A stretch of DNA of 55,224 nucleotides, from contig DASQMI010000096.1 of assembly GCA_035645555.1 (NCBI GenBank), positions 1-55,224 on the forward strand, in the 5' to 3' direction. Below the pieces are notes generated by a model. The model worked only from the letters and a program-made list of their open reading frames with translations. It was not told where the DNA came from and made no database searches. Below are positions 53,985 to 55,224 of this stretch, piece by piece (within the stretch, counting starts at the first letter, position 1; each line of letters starts with the position of its first letter). The position numbers and the translations under genes were made by a program. The DNA comes from Lysobacter_F sp035645555 (GTDB lineage: Bacteria; Pseudomonadota; Gammaproteobacteria; Xanthomonadales; Xanthomonadaceae).

Positions 53985-54593
53985 CTACGGCTGGAAGCGC
54001 CCGTGCCGCAGGAACTGAACCGTCAGGTCTGCGGCACGCGGCGAGAACGGCAGCCCGCTGTGGCTGGCCGGGATCACGACGTGGTCGGCCAGTCCCTCCA
54101 GCCGCGTCTCCGCCACCGCCACCGTGCCATCGCTGGGCCCGTCGAAGCGTCCGAACAGCCGGCCCAGCCCGAGCGGCGTGGCGCCGGCGATCGCGCCGAC
54201 CTGCGCGCGCCCGCGCCACGGCGTGCAGCCGCGCGAAAGCAGCTCCGCGCTGTGACCGAGCAGGCGCCGGGTCAGCGCGTGCCGCTGCAGGCCGCGCGCC
54301 GCATCGCTGCCGCACAGCGGCGATCCGAGACAGACCACGCGCGGCACCGGCAGGCCGGGATCGGTTTCGAGCGCCACCAGCGCCGCCAATCCGCCCAGGC
54401 TGTGCGCGACCAGATGCGCGGGCGCATCGGCCAGGCGCGCCTGCAGTTGCGGCAGCAGCGACTGCGGGCCACGCCCGGCGCCGTAGTAGCCGAGGGTTTC
54501 CGCGTCGAAGCCGGCCGCACGCAGCCGCCGCGCCAGCCAGTGCATCGTGGCGGCGGGCATCCACAGGCCGTGGATCAGCAGCACGCGCTCCAT
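53985..54593 (-). CDS. Alpha/beta hydrolase (lipase/PGAP1-like)
   Basis: 202 aa with VLLIHGLWMPAATMHWLARRL at the N-terminus, the nucleophile elbow LVAHSLGG (Ser65), a probable Asp in FDGPSDGTV and the His in VIPASHSGLPFS. The RVVCLGSPLCGS segment is typical of PGAP1-like or class 2 lipase-like hydrolases. No signal peptide is seen. The substrate is unknown. It lies 13 bases after the GNAT gene and 54 bases before yebC on the same strand. Confidence 0.9.
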   Translation of the reverse strand: MERVLLIHGLWMPAATMHWLARRLRAAGFDAETLGYYGAGRGPQSLLPQLQARLADAPAHLVAHSLGGLAALVALETDPGLPVPRVVCLGSPLCGSDAARGLQRHALTRRLLGHSAELLSRGCTPWRGRAQVGAIAGATPLGLGRLFGRFDGPSDGTVAVAETRLEGLADHVVIPASHSGLPFSPRAADLTVQFLRHGRFQP

Positions 54594-54606
54594 GCGCGCG
54601 ATTGGA

Positions 54607-55158
54607 TCACACCGCGCGCGGCGCGCGGCGCAGGATGAACTCGCGGTCGCGCGCGCGACCGACCGGGAACAGGTATTCGCCGGCCTTCTCGAAGCCGTAG
54701 CGACCGTAGAAGCGCTGCGCGCCGAAGTTTTCGCTCCACACGCCGATCCACAGCGTGCGCGGGCCGTCGCGCTCCAGCCATGCCAGCGCGGTCTCGAACA
54801 GCCGGCTGCCCCAGCCACCGTTCTGGAACCCGGGCAGGATGTACAGCCGCTTCAGCTCACCGTCGCCGTCGCGTACGTCCGGATGCGGCAGGCCGCAGGG
54901 GCCGGCGGCGGCGTGCCCGACCGGCTCGCCCGCGTGTTCGAGGAACCACACGGCGTAGTCGGGATGCTCGAGGATCGTGCGCTGTTTTTCCACCGCGTAC
55001 GCATCCTGCAGGAATGCCTGCAGGTCCTCCGGCGCGTACAGGTGACCGAACGTCTCGGTGAACGTGCGCGCGCACAGACGCGACAGCGTCTCGGCGTCGG
55101 CGGGCGTGGCGCGGCGGATCGACAGGTCCATGCCGGCCTTGGCGACGACCGCGCCCAT
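54607..55158 (-). CDS. GNAT-family N-acetyltransferase
   Basis: 183 aa with a GNAT fold: RRATPADAETLSRLCARTFTETFGHLY at the N-terminus, AVWFLEHAGEPVGHA, the acetyl-CoA loop ELKRLYILPGFQNGGWGSRLFETAL and the C-terminal NFGAQRFYGRYGFEKAGEY. The ATG at 55158 overlaps the aspS stop (TGATG), arguing for translational coupling; ATG 55131 (MDLSIRR), with AAGG upstream, is an alternative. The substrate is unknown. Confidence 0.91.
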   Translation of the reverse strand: MGAVVAKAGMDLSIRRATPADAETLSRLCARTFTETFGHLYAPEDLQAFLQDAYAVEKQRTILEHPDYAVWFLEHAGEPVGHAAAGPCGLPHPDVRDGDGELKRLYILPGFQNGGWGSRLFETALAWLERDGPRTLWIGVWSENFGAQRFYGRYGFEKAGEYLFPVGRARDREFILRRAPRAV

Positions 55159-55224
55159 CACGCGCGCGGCGGCCGCACCTGCACGTGCACCTCGGCGAGC
55201 TGCTCGTCGGGAATCGGCGAGGGC
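55158..55224 (-). CDS. aspS: Aspartate-tRNA ligase, C-terminal 21 codons (5' part outside window)
   Basis: An open frame enters from the right edge and ends PSPIPDEQLAEVHVQVRPPRA. This resembles the C-terminus of AspRS, where (M)T.APS is followed by a short helix and strand (LAEL.I.V). The yebC-ruvC neighbourhood also commonly includes aspS. The assignment rests on a short stretch and on context. Confidence 0.6.
   Translation of the reverse strand, partial: PSPIPDEQLAEVHVQVRPPRA

Overview
The window is GC-rich chromosomal DNA whose gene content and order point to a gammaproteobacterium of the Xanthomonadaceae/Lysobacteraceae (Lysobacter- or Luteimonas-like). The signs are the Chp/Pil chemosensory cluster beside gshB and a TonB-like gene, the ruvC-ruvA-kup-ruvB-ybgC-tol-pal chain, and the protein sequences themselves. 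This placement is from recognition, not from a search. Coding density is very high and no gap between genes exceeds 300 bases. I see no prophage, insertion sequence or CRISPR array.

Layout. (1) 1-6925, minus strand: pilG-pilH-pilI-pilJ-chpA, the chemosensory system that controls type IV pilus twitching; chpA runs off the left edge inside a 15-bp tandem repeat. (2) 7110-8960, plus: gshB and a TonB-family gene. (3) 8968-15411, minus: a compact run mrcB, lipoprotein, DinG/YoaA helicase, tsaB, lepB. (4) 15545-17653, plus: a fused GT2/GT4 glycosyltransferase that collides tail to tail with a membrane-anchored TPR-like gene, itself downstream of relA. (5) 21411-22402, plus: two tandem paralogous secreted proteins of unknown role, divergent from relA. 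(6) 22425-28469: hrpA, divergent dps with an OxyR-like site, an Lrp-type regulator, and a hydrolase-cupin pair.

(7) 28476-39153: a sugar island. On the minus strand a GT4-type glycosyltransferase, UDP-galactopyranose mutase (glf) and a GH1-RmlD fusion form a tight operon. Divergently, a GH2 glycosidase, galT and galK form another, followed by galE and galM. Together these could take a beta-galactoside to galactose, then to UDP-galactose, then to UDP-galactofuranose and a glycan. This is the most system-like accessory region of the window. (8) 39232-41461: a DJ-1/AraC regulator divergent from a SAM methyltransferase.

(9) 41574-55224, minus: tRNA-Lys(UUU), queC, queE, cpoB, pal, tolB, tolA, tolR, tolQ, ybgC, ruvB, kup, ruvA, ruvC, yebC, an alpha/beta hydrolase, a GNAT acetyltransferase and the last codons of aspS. 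Two copies of a ~120-bp inverted-repeat element built of GGGATTC-type heptamers sit exactly over the starts of ruvC and queC, and a single arm covers the start of ruvB.
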